Below, piece after piece: positions 6,330-14,344 of a DNA stretch of 14,344 bases; position 1 is the stretch's first letter, and each line of letters begins with the position of its first letter. Made by a program: the position numbers and the translations under genes. The notes under the pieces were generated by a model. That model saw only the letters and a list, made by a program, of their open reading frames with translations. It was not told the DNA's origin and made no database searches. The DNA is from DASCNA01 sp036011305 (GTDB lineage Bacteria > Verrucomicrobiota > Lentisphaeria > Victivallales > GWF2-38-69): contig DASCNA010000032.1 of NCBI GenBank assembly GCA_036011305.1, positions 1 to 14,344 of the forward strand, written 5' to 3'.

Positions 6330-9300
6330 ATGAGAATCTCCAAACTATTAATCATTATAGTTTTATCAATATCTTATTTTAATACTCTTTGTCAGGCTGA
6401 AAAAATAAAAATATCAGCAGGGAAATTATGGCTTAGTGCTTATGATTCTTATGAAAAGGCTGAAAGCTATTATTCATCGGATAATTTAAGTAGTTCCTAT
6501 GTATATTATGAAAAGGCTTTAAAAAAATTCAGTAATTTATCTAAAGAGTATTCTTCATGGAATAGGCAGCTTGTTGAATACAGAATAGAGCATTGCAAAG
6601 AGAGAGTAGATTTTCTGAAGTCTAAAATGGAAGGAATTACCGGGGAAAAATCCACTACAGAACTGATAAAAGATAATATTAAACTTCAAACAAGACTTGT
6701 TGATTATCAGGATCTACTGGTAAATGAACAGGGAAAACTAAAAAAAGCACTTAACAATCTCGATAAAACTAAACAGGAAATTTCTTCTAATGCTATAGCT
6801 ACAGAAAAAATGAAAAATTTAATAAAAGAAAAAATCGAATTGGAGAGAAAGTACTCTTTTGTCAATAATCAGTCAGATGATATAAAAAATGATAACAAAA
6901 TTGTTATTAACGAATTAAGGCAGAAAATATCTCTACATAAGATAAATTTAGGAAAAACATTAAAAGAAAAAGTACAACTACAAAAGAAAATTGATTCTCT
7001 GAAAAGAAATTATAAGGAGATAAGCCTGCAGAAAGCAGCTTTAGCTTATGAACGTGAAAAGAGTATTAAGAAAAATAAAGAAATGGGTAGTAATCTAGGA
7101 AAGTTTCATTCTAAAATTGCCAATCTGTCAAAAGAAATCCAGCAACTTAATTCAGAAAAATATTATTTAAGTAATAATTTAGATGTTATAAAATCTAGAT
7201 TATCAAAAGAAAAGAAACTTTCTGGATCCTTGAGGGATAGTTTAAATAAAACTGATAATATCCCAGATGCTGTTATTAATTCACTGCAAAATGAAAACAG
7301 AAATTTAAGGGAGGAAGTAACTGGTTATCAATCCAAAATTGATAAACTGAACAATCTGAAAGAGGCCTACAGTATTGAGATGAGAGAGCTAAAAACATCT
7401 TATTTTAAAATTAACAGTTCATTATCAGAAATACAGACAAGGTATAGAGCCGTAGCGAATGAAGATAAGCTCCTGAGAAATAGAATTGCAGAAAAAGAAA
7501 AAATTGAATCAGAATTTTCTAATACAATAAATAAATTGTCTAATAAGTTATCTGCTGAGAAAGAAGAATACAGTTTACTGGTTAGTAAATATAAAAAACT
7601 GCAAAACAATGAATTTGCATTAAATGCAGCTTTGGATAAGAACAAAAAATTGACAGAGGTAAAGTCAAAACTGGAAGATCATATAAAAACTTTTAAGAAT
7701 AAAATCAATGAAATACAAAATGAGAAAAATGCATTAAATACTGCACAAAATAAGTTGAAGGAAGAACAGAGGAATCTGTTAAAAGAAAATTTGCAAATCA
7801 GACATAACAGTAGATATGCCATTGATGTAAAAATGAAAGAGATTGCTGATGCAAATAGCAGAATTGATGGTTTAAAAGAAGATAAGCTTAGTCTGAATCA
7901 GAGAATAAGGAATCTCTTAAATCAATCCAGTCAAACAGAGTATAAATATAAAAATATTGAAGAAGAAAATAATAAGAATTACAATAAGCTTACAAAAGCT
8001 AATAATAAAATTGGCGAGTTAAAGGAAGAACACGCGCAGAAAGTTAATAAAATAAATGATTTACTTGAGAAAATCAGATCCAATGAAAGCTTAAAACTAC
8101 AATACGTAGATAAATTTAAAAATGTAAATGATAAACTAGAAAAAACTAAATCACAGCTTTCTTCATTAAAGAATAATCAGAAAGTTCAGGTAAAAAAAAT
8201 AAGTAATTTAACAAATCAGATTGAAAATAACAAAAAATATTCAGAAAAACTCAGGCTGTCAAATGGAGAAGATAAAAAAAGCCTTAAAGAGGCATTAAAA
8301 AAAATATCGTCATTTGAAAATCAAAATGACACTAAAACAACCCAGATAAATAAGTTGTTAAACTCTATTGATGAGTTATCAGAGAATTTAATTTCTTCCA
8401 GCACTGAAAAGAAAAATTTGAAACAGAAGCTTTCAGAATCTATAAATAAAAATAAAATATTTGATCAGGCAAAAAAGGAACAGCTCAAAAAATTTAAAAA
8501 ATTAATAGCAGATCTGGAAAATAAGAAAAATGAAAACATAAAGTTGCAGAAAGAAAAAAATAATGATTTGATGCAGCTGGCGGATGCAAACAGAAAAATT
8601 GAGAATTTAAGTCAATTAAAGACAGAACAACTGAAGACAATGAGCTCTCTTTCTGATAAGTTGAAATCATTAAAAGAGAACAGTAGTTTTTCTAATTTGC
8701 TAAAGGATTCTCTGGAAAAACAAATAATAGAATCAAAAAACAAAATAACTGAACTTAAGACAAATGAGATTAAACAGAAAACTAAAATTGAAAAATTGTT
8801 AAAAAGACTGTCTGAGTATAAAGATGGTAACAACTTTATTAAAAATGAAAATCAATTAATTAACAAAAAACTGAAGAAGACAGGAAATAGAATCGCTGAA
8901 CTGGAAAAAAATAAAAATAGTTATTTAGATAAGATTAAAAACCTAGTCGATAAACTTGAAAAATCCGAGAAGCAAAATGAGCATTATGGATCAATGAACT
9001 CATTAATACAGGAAAGATACATTACTTTAAATTCAAAGACCAATGATCTCGAAAAATTAAAATATGAACAGTCAAATAAGATAAACAACCTGATTTCTCA
9101 ATTAGAGACAAAAGATAATTTTGGGACTAATTTGAGTAAGAAAAGAGATCGTCTTGCCCAGGAGCTCATTGCAAACAATCAAAAATTATTTGATTACGAA
9201 AAAGAAATATCTGAAAAGGATGATTTGGCAGATTCATTAAATCAGAAACTTGATATTTTTAAGCAGAACTTGAAAACTGTAGAAAACAAAAATAAAGAAT

Positions 9301-12300
9301 ATAAAAGCAGAGCTGAAGTTGCTGTCCATAAAATTAAGGCATTGGAAAAAGTATCGAAAACACAGAGAGATAATATTAAAGATTTAATGACAGAGATTAA
9401 TTTGGCAGCAGGTAAATATTCGAGTTTAAATAAGAAACATACACAGATAAAAGAGAAATTAACTGAAGCAAACAATGAAATAGAAAATGTAAAAAATAAA
9501 TTTAATAATGAGGTAGCTTCATTAAAAAAAGTTATCAAAAATATACAAAATGAAGGTAACAAGAACAGTGTACAGCAAAGCATGGAAAACTTGAAACTGT
9601 CAAAGGAACTTTCAGGTGCTAAAGATAAATTATCCGATTTTGAAAATAGAAACAGGGATAATATTGATAAATTGGAAAATTTACTATCTGATATTGACAG
9701 AGAAAAGACAAAAAACGGAATAGTTTCAGGGCGTAATAATGTTTTGAATTCCAAACTTGTTCAGACTGATAAAACAATTAAAGAATTAGAATCTGAGAGC
9801 TTAAATCTTAATAGTACAATCAATGAGCTTGTATCGGGAATTGAAACAAGAGATAAAAAACTCTCAGGTTTGAAGAACAGCAATAGTAAGTTGAATAAAA
9901 CTTTACAGCAAAAACTTGTGGCAATAAAGAATCTTAAAATTGATAAATTAGAAAATTTAAGCAAAATAGATAATTTAATCACCAAATTGAAATCTTCATC
10001 AGGAGAGTATCAGAAACTTTCATCGACTCACAATATTGTAAATCAGAAGTTGTCTGATTCAAAAAATGAAGTTGAGAATCTAAAAAACAAGCTAAACAAA
10101 AAGATTTTTAAAGTAAGTAATTTAACAAAAAAAATTGAAAACGTCACAAATGAATCTGCTGCTTCTTCAAGATATTTGGCAGAACTTGAGGGGAGACATA
10201 AAGCTACAGTAAATAATTTAAATCACTATAGGGAGAAGGAAAAAAAACAGAACGAGAAAATAGCACAGTTGGCTGAAAAATTAAAAAACAGCAAAAATTA
10301 CAGAGAAAAAGAAATTGAAGAACTTAAAAATAATTTAATTTGTTCTAAACAAAAATTAACAGAATATAAAGAGTTTTCAGGTGTTCAAACTGCCAGATTG
10401 AATGTATTAAATAGAAGTCTTGCAGGCGAACAGAGTAAAATGGATTACTATTCAGATGAAAAAACTAGGTTAATTAGCAGCTTGGATAATTTAAAACAAA
10501 CCGTAACAGATTTAGGTAATGATAAAGAAAATTTAAAAAAGAAAATTGAAAAGCTGTTGCAGGATAGAGAGTATAAAGATAATAAGATAACAGCACTTAA
10601 AAATGATAATGATATAATTGATAAGAAACTTATAAGATCAGAAGAGAAAGTTGAAGCTTTAAAAACTTCTATCGTCAATTACAAACAGCAAATTATTTTA
10701 TTGGATGGAAAATTTATCAAGTTAAAAACCAAATGCGATACTGATCTGCGCTTACAGGATAAATTGCAGGACGAATTAGATAAAACAAAAAAATATGTAT
10801 CTAATCTACTGAAAAAACATGATGGCAAAAAAGCAGAAATCAAAAAACTAGACAGTGAACTGGATAGTGTAAAAAACAAACTTTTAAAAGTAAATAATAA
10901 ATATTCTAAAGTACAACTTCAACTTACTTCATCCAAAAATATAATTTCAAAGTTTAAAGAAAATCAAGAAATCCAAGAAAATAAAATATTAAATTTATTA
11001 TCAAAAATGGATTCTTCAAAAGTTTTCTCCAGTTCTTTAAAAAATATTATGATAAATCTGCAGAATAAGCTAGAGTTTTCAAATAGTAGAGTAGAAGAGT
11101 TAGAAACAGAACAGCTGACATATGTAAACAAAATACAGGCTCTTATAAATGAATTTAAAACCATAAATAAAGAAAAATGCATACTTGAAGAGGTTAATCA
11201 AAAAATATCAGCAGAACTATCTTATGCTAATAAAATAATTGAAGAAGCTAAAATTGAAAAAGATATTTTTACTGATCGGATTAATAAAATATTAAGACAG
11301 TTAGAAACTTCAGAAAATAAAGCGGAAGAATTATCAAAACTCAAAGATAGTCTTTCTGACGAACTTGCTGAGACAAAACTTAAATTAGAGTCACGCGGAG
11401 ATGTAAATTTAGCCCGTATCACCAAAATAGATAATTTAGCTAGAGATTTGGATGATGCTAATAGGAAAGCTGTAAAAATGGAAGTAGATTTTTTCAGATT
11501 GCAAAAAAAATATGATAGTGAAATTAAATCAAAAAATAGTTTGTTACTTTCTAGCTCTATTCATAAAAACAATATAAAAAAGCTTAATTTAAATCTTGTC
11601 AAATATAAAGAATCTAATAAAAATTTAAAAGTTATACATAAAGATCTTCAAAATAAAATTCATTCAACAAATATGAAGGTTGTTCATTACAAAAATATTA
11701 ATAAGGATCATATTAAGGAAATTTCCAGATTATCAGATGAATTGGAAAAACTCAGAAAAATTAAATCAGATAATAATTCTATACAAATAGAATTTTCACA
11801 AAAACTAGCAGAGGCCGACAGCAAAGTTGAACAGCTTGAAATAGATAAACAGAGTCTTTTGCTGAAAGTAGACAATATGGTAAAAAGTATTGCCGATAAT
11901 ACTAGAGTAAAGAGCAGATTGTCAGCTAATAATAATGAATTAAAAACAGATTTAACAGCTTCTTCTGTTAAAATACTTGAGCTAAGAGAAGAGTGTAAAA
12001 ACCAGTCAAAAAAGGTAAATAAACTTGTCTCGGTATATAAAAAATTGAAATTTTCGCATGATCAAAAAGATTCAGTGATTGCTAGGTATGAGAATGCAAT
12101 ACGGCATAAACATTCGGATCTTATTACAACAAAATCAAAATTAAATAGCCTGATCAAAAAAAATCTAAAATTAAATGCTTCAATTGTAAAGCTTAATAAG
12201 CAAATGCTATTTCATCAATACAGAGTAAAGAAAGTGACTGACAGTAGTAGGAATTTAACTAATAAAAAAAGAGTTGTCAAGCTTATAACTTCTACAAAAA

Positions 12301-12746
12301 AGGCACTTAAAAATGGAAATAAATTATTAGCATTTAAATATATGGCAAAAGCAGCTGACTTAAGTAAATTTAATTATCTTATACAGAAAAATGCCGGTAT
12401 TCTTGCCATGGAAAGTGGACTTTATATAGATGCAGAAAAGTATTTAATGTCTGCTAAATTTATTAAATCCGATGATATTAATTTATTGATATCTTTGGGA
12501 GTGTGCTATTTGAATCTTAGAAATCCATATAAAGCTTTGTCAGAATTCAGCCATGCAGCTTCTATCGATAAAAATAATCCTGATTTATTAAAATATCTCG
12601 GTATTACTTTTAGTGAGTTGGGAATGAAGGAAGCAGCAGTTAAAAATTTTACTAAATACTTTACTAATAAATCTGATAAATCTCCTGAAATTGCTCACAG
12701 ACTAGAGAAATATGACAATAAATTAGTAGAGACCAATGCCTTTTAG
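6330..12746 (+). CDS. Giant exported coiled-coil protein with TPR ends
   Basis: This 2138-residue protein of unknown function begins with a signal peptide (K5, hydrophobic 6-19, probable cleavage after CQA at 21-23). Residues about 30-100 form helical hairpins with W34, paired Tyr and W77, like a TPR-type domain. From about 105 to 1980 it is almost pure coiled coil rich in Lys, Asn, Ser, Leu and Glu. No proline occurs between P312 and P2066, and no tryptophan after W77. Residues 526-1944 form a 49-residue repeat, listed separately. The C-terminus (about 1985-2117) carries four TPRs, for example NLLISLGVCYLNLRNPYKAL. There is no Walker motif, so it is not SMC- or Rad50-like. No transmembrane segment follows the signal, suggesting a periplasmic or surface fibre. 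An in-frame stop at 6318-6320 forces the ATG at 6330, which lacks a Shine-Dalgarno sequence. Its 3' end overlaps the symporter gene by 24 bp. Confidence 0.93.
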   Translation: MRISKLLIIIVLSISYFNTLCQAEKIKISAGKLWLSAYDSYEKAESYYSSDNLSSSYVYYEKALKKFSNLSKEYSSWNRQLVEYRIEHCKERVDFLKSKMEGITGEKSTTELIKDNIKLQTRLVDYQDLLVNEQGKLKKALNNLDKTKQEISSNAIATEKMKNLIKEKIELERKYSFVNNQSDDIKNDNKIVINELRQKISLHKINLGKTLKEKVQLQKKIDSLKRNYKEISLQKAALAYEREKSIKKNKEMGSNLGKFHSKIANLSKEIQQLNSEKYYLSNNLDVIKSRLSKEKKLSGSLRDSLNKTDNIPDAVINSLQNENRNLREEVTGYQSKIDKLNNLKEAYSIEMRELKTSYFKINSSLSEIQTRYRAVANEDKLLRNRIAEKEKIESEFSNTINKLSNKLSAEKEEYSLLVSKYKKLQNNEFALNAALDKNKKLTEVKSKLEDHIKTFKNKINEIQNEKNALNTAQNKLKEEQRNLLKENLQIRHNSRYAIDVKMKEIADANSRIDGLKEDKLSLNQRIRNLLNQSSQTEYKYKNIEEENNKNYNKLTKANNKIGELKEEHAQKVNKINDLLEKIRSNESLKLQYVDKFKNVNDKLEKTKSQLSSLKNNQKVQVKKISNLTNQIENNKKYSEKLRLSNGEDKKSLKEALKKISSFENQNDTKTTQINKLLNSIDELSENLISSSTEKKNLKQKLSESINKNKIFDQAKKEQLKKFKKLIADLENKKNENIKLQKEKNNDLMQLADANRKIENLSQLKTEQLKTMSSLSDKLKSLKENSSFSNLLKDSLEKQIIESKNKITELKTNEIKQKTKIEKLLKRLSEYKDGNNFIKNENQLINKKLKKTGNRIAELEKNKNSYLDKIKNLVDKLEKSEKQNEHYGSMNSLIQERYITLNSKTNDLEKLKYEQSNKINNLISQLETKDNFGTNLSKKRDRLAQELIANNQKLFDYEKEISEKDDLADSLNQKLDIFKQNLKTVENKNKEYKSRAEVAVHKIKALEKVSKTQRDNIKDLMTEINLAAGKYSSLNKKHTQIKEKLTEANNEIENVKNKFNNEVASLKKVIKNIQNEGNKNSVQQSMENLKLSKELSGAKDKLSDFENRNRDNIDKLENLLSDIDREKTKNGIVSGRNNVLNSKLVQTDKTIKELESESLNLNSTINELVSGIETRDKKLSGLKNSNSKLNKTLQQKLVAIKNLKIDKLENLSKIDNLITKLKSSSGEYQKLSSTHNIVNQKLSDSKNEVENLKNKLNKKIFKVSNLTKKIENVTNESAASSRYLAELEGRHKATVNNLNHYREKEKKQNEKIAQLAEKLKNSKNYREKEIEELKNNLICSKQKLTEYKEFSGVQTARLNVLNRSLAGEQSKMDYYSDEKTRLISSLDNLKQTVTDLGNDKENLKKKIEKLLQDREYKDNKITALKNDNDIIDKKLIRSEEKVEALKTSIVNYKQQIILLDGKFIKLKTKCDTDLRLQDKLQDELDKTKKYVSNLLKKHDGKKAEIKKLDSELDSVKNKLLKVNNKYSKVQLQLTSSKNIISKFKENQEIQENKILNLLSKMDSSKVFSSSLKNIMINLQNKLEFSNSRVEELETEQLTYVNKIQALINEFKTINKEKCILEEVNQKISAELSYANKIIEEAKIEKDIFTDRINKILRQLETSENKAEELSKLKDSLSDELAETKLKLESRGDVNLARITKIDNLARDLDDANRKAVKMEVDFFRLQKKYDSEIKSKNSLLLSSSIHKNNIKKLNLNLVKYKESNKNLKVIHKDLQNKIHSTNMKVVHYKNINKDHIKEISRLSDELEKLRKIKSDNNSIQIEFSQKLAEADSKVEQLEIDKQSLLLKVDNMVKSIADNTRVKSRLSANNNELKTDLTASSVKILELREECKNQSKKVNKLVSVYKKLKFSHDQKDSVIARYENAIRHKHSDLITTKSKLNSLIKKNLKLNASIVKLNKQMLFHQYRVKKVTDSSRNLTNKKRVVKLITSTKKALKNGNKLLAFKYMAKAADLSKFNYLIQKNAGILAMESGLYIDAEKYLMSAKFIKSDDINLLISLGVCYLNLRNPYKALSEFSHAASIDKNNPDLLKYLGITFSELGMKEAAVKNFTKYFTNKSDKSPEIAHRLEKYDNKLVETNAF
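7905..12161 (+). repeat. 29-unit, 49-residue coiled-coil repeat array
   Basis: Within the giant protein, units start at the first residue of I-x-x-L-x-x-x-L. Anchors: 526, 575, 624, 673, 722, 771, 820, 869, 918, 967, 1016, 1065, 1115, 1164, 1213, 1262, 1311, 1357, 1406, 1455, 1504, 1553, 1602, 1651, 1700, 1749, 1798, 1847 and 1896. Of 28 intervals, 26 are exactly 49 residues (147 nt); the others are 50 and 46. Counting the anchor as 0, hydrophobic residues recur at 0, 3, 7, 17, 24, 28, 35 and 38. Position 28 is nearly always Leu and 31 is usually small (A, S or T), as in LSDSKNEVENL and LAEADSKVEQL. The copies are too diverged to show as DNA repeats by eye. Anchors at 526, 575, 624, 673, 1406 and 1896 were checked against base positions. 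Confidence 0.88.
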
Positions 12747-14063
12747 GAATACAAATAGGATTACTATCGGTGAGATGTATTTAATTATAAATATAAATGC
12801 AGGGTAGTAGCTAGCAGAAGCTGTTCCGTTATTTGTAACCTCGTCTTTAACCTGTTTTGATCCCAGATACCAGGCGGCAAAAACAACAAACAGAAAACTT
12901 GCCAAAGTATTACAGTAGTTTGCTGTAACATAGTCAAACAGAGCAAACACTGTTCTTCCATAAATTTTAAAATTATCCATTGGACCAAATGAGAGTGCAC
13001 ACGGAATTGATAATAAAGTGATTATTCCTGCTGATATTAATGTTGCATATTTTCTGGATATCTTAAAACCGCCAACTAAAAATGCTACAACTACTTCTAG
13101 TATTGATATAGCAGTGGTCAAAGCAGCTAGTGACATTAAAACAAAAAACATTATTGCAAAAATATATCCACCTGTCATTTGTTGAAAAACATTTGGAAGG
13201 GTAACGAAAACCAGACCGGGACCTGATCCAGGTTTAATTCCGAAAGCGAAAACAGCAGAAAAAATTGTAATTCCAGCCAGAATAGATATTGATGTATTTA
13301 GAATTGCTGTCTGGAGAATAATACCGCCTAATTTTTCTTTTTTAGGTATATAAGAACCGTATGTAATCATTATGCCTGAACCGAGGCTGAGTGTAAAAAG
13401 TGCCTGTCCAAGTGCGCTTAATATTGCATCTCCAGTAAGTTTTGAGAAATCAGGGCGAAACAGAAAAGCTATTCCGGCTCCACTGCCTTCAAGTGATACA
13501 CTTCTAATGGCAAGAATAATTAAAATAATAAATAAAAGAGGCATTAAAATCTTAGAGCATCTTTCAATACCGTTTTTAACACCGCTCATTACTATCCATG
13601 CTGTTAATCCCATGCATATAATAGAGTAAATAATAGGTTTTATTAACCCACTTACTGAAGAGTGATATACAGTTTTTATCTGTGAGGGGTTCATGCCAGA
13701 AAACTGGTTCATTACAGATTTGATGACATAATCAAATGTCCAACCGAAAATTACTATATAATAAGCAAGTATAAGAGACACCGTAATAATTCCAAGCACT
13801 CCTGCCAGAAACCATGGCGTACCGGGAGCTAATGTTGAAAATGCATTGACCACATTTTTCTGTGAACGTCTTCCTATAATGATTTCTGCAAGCATACCTG
13901 TCATTCCAAGACATATTACAAATATTAAATATACAAGGATGAAAGCACTTCCTCCGTTTACCCCTGTGATATATGGGAATCGCCATATATTACCAAGTCC
14001 AATTGCTGAACCTGCCGCGGCGGCAATTATACCTAGCCTTGTACCGAAACCATCTCTTGGCAT
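12723..14063 (-). CDS. Sodium-dependent symporter, NSS (SNF) family
   Basis: This inner-membrane transporter of 446 residues has about 11 membrane segments, like bacterial LeuT/MhsT relatives, and imports an amino acid or similar solute with sodium. TM1 carries the hallmark AAAGSAIGLGNIWRFPY (15-31), whose unwound part (S19-N25) supplies sodium and substrate ligands. AYY at 100-102 matches the LeuT tyrosine pair in TM3. TM6 reads FTLSLGSGIMITYGSY (223-238), and TM8 carries AALTTAIS (313-320), with T316/T317 at the second sodium site. The substrate cannot be told from sequence alone. The length fits 11-TM YhdH/MhsT-type members. The start matches the family N-terminus, although no clear Shine-Dalgarno sequence precedes it. 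A promoter lies about 50 bp upstream, and the 3' end overlaps the giant gene by 24 bp. Confidence 0.95.
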   Translation of the reverse strand: MPRDGFGTRLGIIAAAAGSAIGLGNIWRFPYITGVNGGSAFILVYLIFVICLGMTGMLAEIIIGRRSQKNVVNAFSTLAPGTPWFLAGVLGIITVSLILAYYIVIFGWTFDYVIKSVMNQFSGMNPSQIKTVYHSSVSGLIKPIIYSIICMGLTAWIVMSGVKNGIERCSKILMPLLFIILIILAIRSVSLEGSGAGIAFLFRPDFSKLTGDAILSALGQALFTLSLGSGIMITYGSYIPKKEKLGGIILQTAILNTSISILAGITIFSAVFAFGIKPGSGPGLVFVTLPNVFQQMTGGYIFAIMFFVLMSLAALTTAISILEVVVAFLVGGFKISRKYATLISAGIITLLSIPCALSFGPMDNFKIYGRTVFALFDYVTANYCNTLASFLFVVFAAWYLGSKQVKDEVTNNGTASASYYPAFIFIIKYISPIVILFVFLKGIGLY

Positions 14064-14115
14064 TTTCTTAGAAGCTTTTTAATTAGTTACTGTAAAATTG
14101 ACTTATTAAATAGAA

Positions 14116-14143
14116 ATTTTAAAGTATAGAATGGAATGTTCAA
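14116..14143 (-). promoter_or_regulatory. Candidate promoter for the NSS symporter gene
   Basis: On the minus strand, TTGAAC (14138-14143) and TAAAAT (14116-14121) are 16 bp apart. Initiation near 14109 gives a leader of about 45 nt. It sits just downstream of the terminator of the preceding minus-strand gene, so the symporter should be an independent transcript. Confidence 0.45.
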
Positions 14144-14175
14144 GGATGATGTGCAAGAATAAAAAAAAGTATTGC

Positions 14176-14201
14176 AAAAAAAAAGCGGCTTAAAGCCGCT
14201 T
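14176..14201 (-). terminator. Rho-independent terminator of the right-edge gene
   Basis: Read on the minus strand, AAGCGGC pairs with GCCGCTT around a five-base loop and is followed by nine T (A-run at 14176-14184). It lies 7 bp after the stop of the partial gene at 14209 and separates it from the symporter promoter. Confidence 0.93.
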
Positions 14202-14208
14202 AAAGAAT

Positions 14209-14343
14209 TTATCTGTATTGTTGTTTTCTAATAACCTTTTGTTTAGGTTTTGTATTTTTAGGTTCTTCTAAATATAATGAATACCATTGATCTCCAAAAC
14301 CTGCGTTAGAAAATCGTTTCAGTTTGTTGTTAATTACGCATTC
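14209..14343 (-). CDS. 3' end of an unidentified protein (partial)
   Basis: A minus-strand frame is open from the window edge to a TAA at 14209-14211 and encodes 44 residues. These include FSNAGFGDQWYSLYLEEP followed by a basic, glutamine-rich tail (KPKQKVIRKQQYR). The aromatic, well-mixed composition and the strong terminator 7 bp downstream support a real gene end. I do not recognise the family. The tail is highly basic, and most of the gene lies outside the window. Confidence 0.75.
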   Translation of the reverse strand, partial: ECVINNKLKRFSNAGFGDQWYSLYLEEPKNTKPKQKVIRKQQYR

Positions 14344-14344
14344 C

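Noticed and set aside
9242..9754. A 170-residue minus-strand ORF inside the giant gene
   Set aside because: It is the antisense of Lys/Asn/Glu-rich coiled coil, which gives Phe/Leu/Ser-rich frames. Several similar shadows lie on the same strand, and none has a convincing ribosome site.
7905..12161. 147-nt repeat unit equal to nucleosomal DNA length
   Set aside because: It is a consequence of 49 codons. The DNA copies are highly diverged, and nothing suggests a DNA-level function.
8192..12165. Runs of 7-8 A in the giant gene as phase-variation or slippage sites
   Set aside because: They fall at Lys/Asn codons throughout a Lys-rich AT-rich gene, and the frame stays open for 2138 codons. No tract is positioned in a way that suggests a switch.
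6330..12746. SMC/Rad50-like ATPase
   Set aside because: There is no Walker A or B or signature motif at either end. A signal peptide and TPRs occupy those ends instead.

Overview
The window is AT-rich (roughly 30% GC by eye) bacterial chromosome. Two lipobox signal peptides, an E. coli-type phosphoglucomutase, a sodium-symporter gene and a tRNA-Glu with encoded CCA all point to a Gram-negative-type bacterium. No marker fixes the phylum. The N-terminal layout of the giant TPR/coiled-coil protein reminds me of Lentisphaerae/PVC proteins, but that is a weak impression. No CRISPR array, insertion sequence, phage gene or attachment site was seen.

Layout from left to right: the 3' end of an unknown gene (1-57); a small four-cysteine protein on the minus strand (279-488); pgm on the plus strand (783-2435) with a strong terminator; then, on the minus strand and converging on pgm, dnaG primase (2495-4312) preceded by a TPR lipoprotein gene (4418-5212). 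A plus-strand block follows: tRNA-Glu (5509-5584), a 117-residue lipoprotein with a GTG start (5814-6167) and its own terminator, and a 2138-residue exported coiled-coil protein (6330-12746) with its own promoter. That gene overlaps tail to tail by 24 bp with a minus-strand NSS-family sodium:solute symporter gene (12723-14063). The right edge holds the 3' end of another minus-strand gene (14209-14343) and its terminator.

Most of these genes are housekeeping or transport genes that do not form one pathway. Each block has its own promoter or terminator, so the window looks like a set of single-gene units, with one possible two-gene unit (TPR lipoprotein-dnaG). pgm links glucose-1-phosphate and glucose-6-phosphate, dnaG primes replication, and the NSS protein imports amino-acid-like solutes with sodium.

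The standout is the 2138-residue protein. It has a signal peptide, a short helical N-terminal domain, a rod with no proline for 1753 residues, and C-terminal TPRs. Within the rod I can align 29 diverged units whose anchor residues fall exactly 49 residues (seven heptads, 147 nt) apart in 26 of 28 intervals. The two exceptions are 50 and 46 residues, the classic skip and stutter spacings of coiled coils. This looks like a very regular periplasmic or surface fibre of unknown function.
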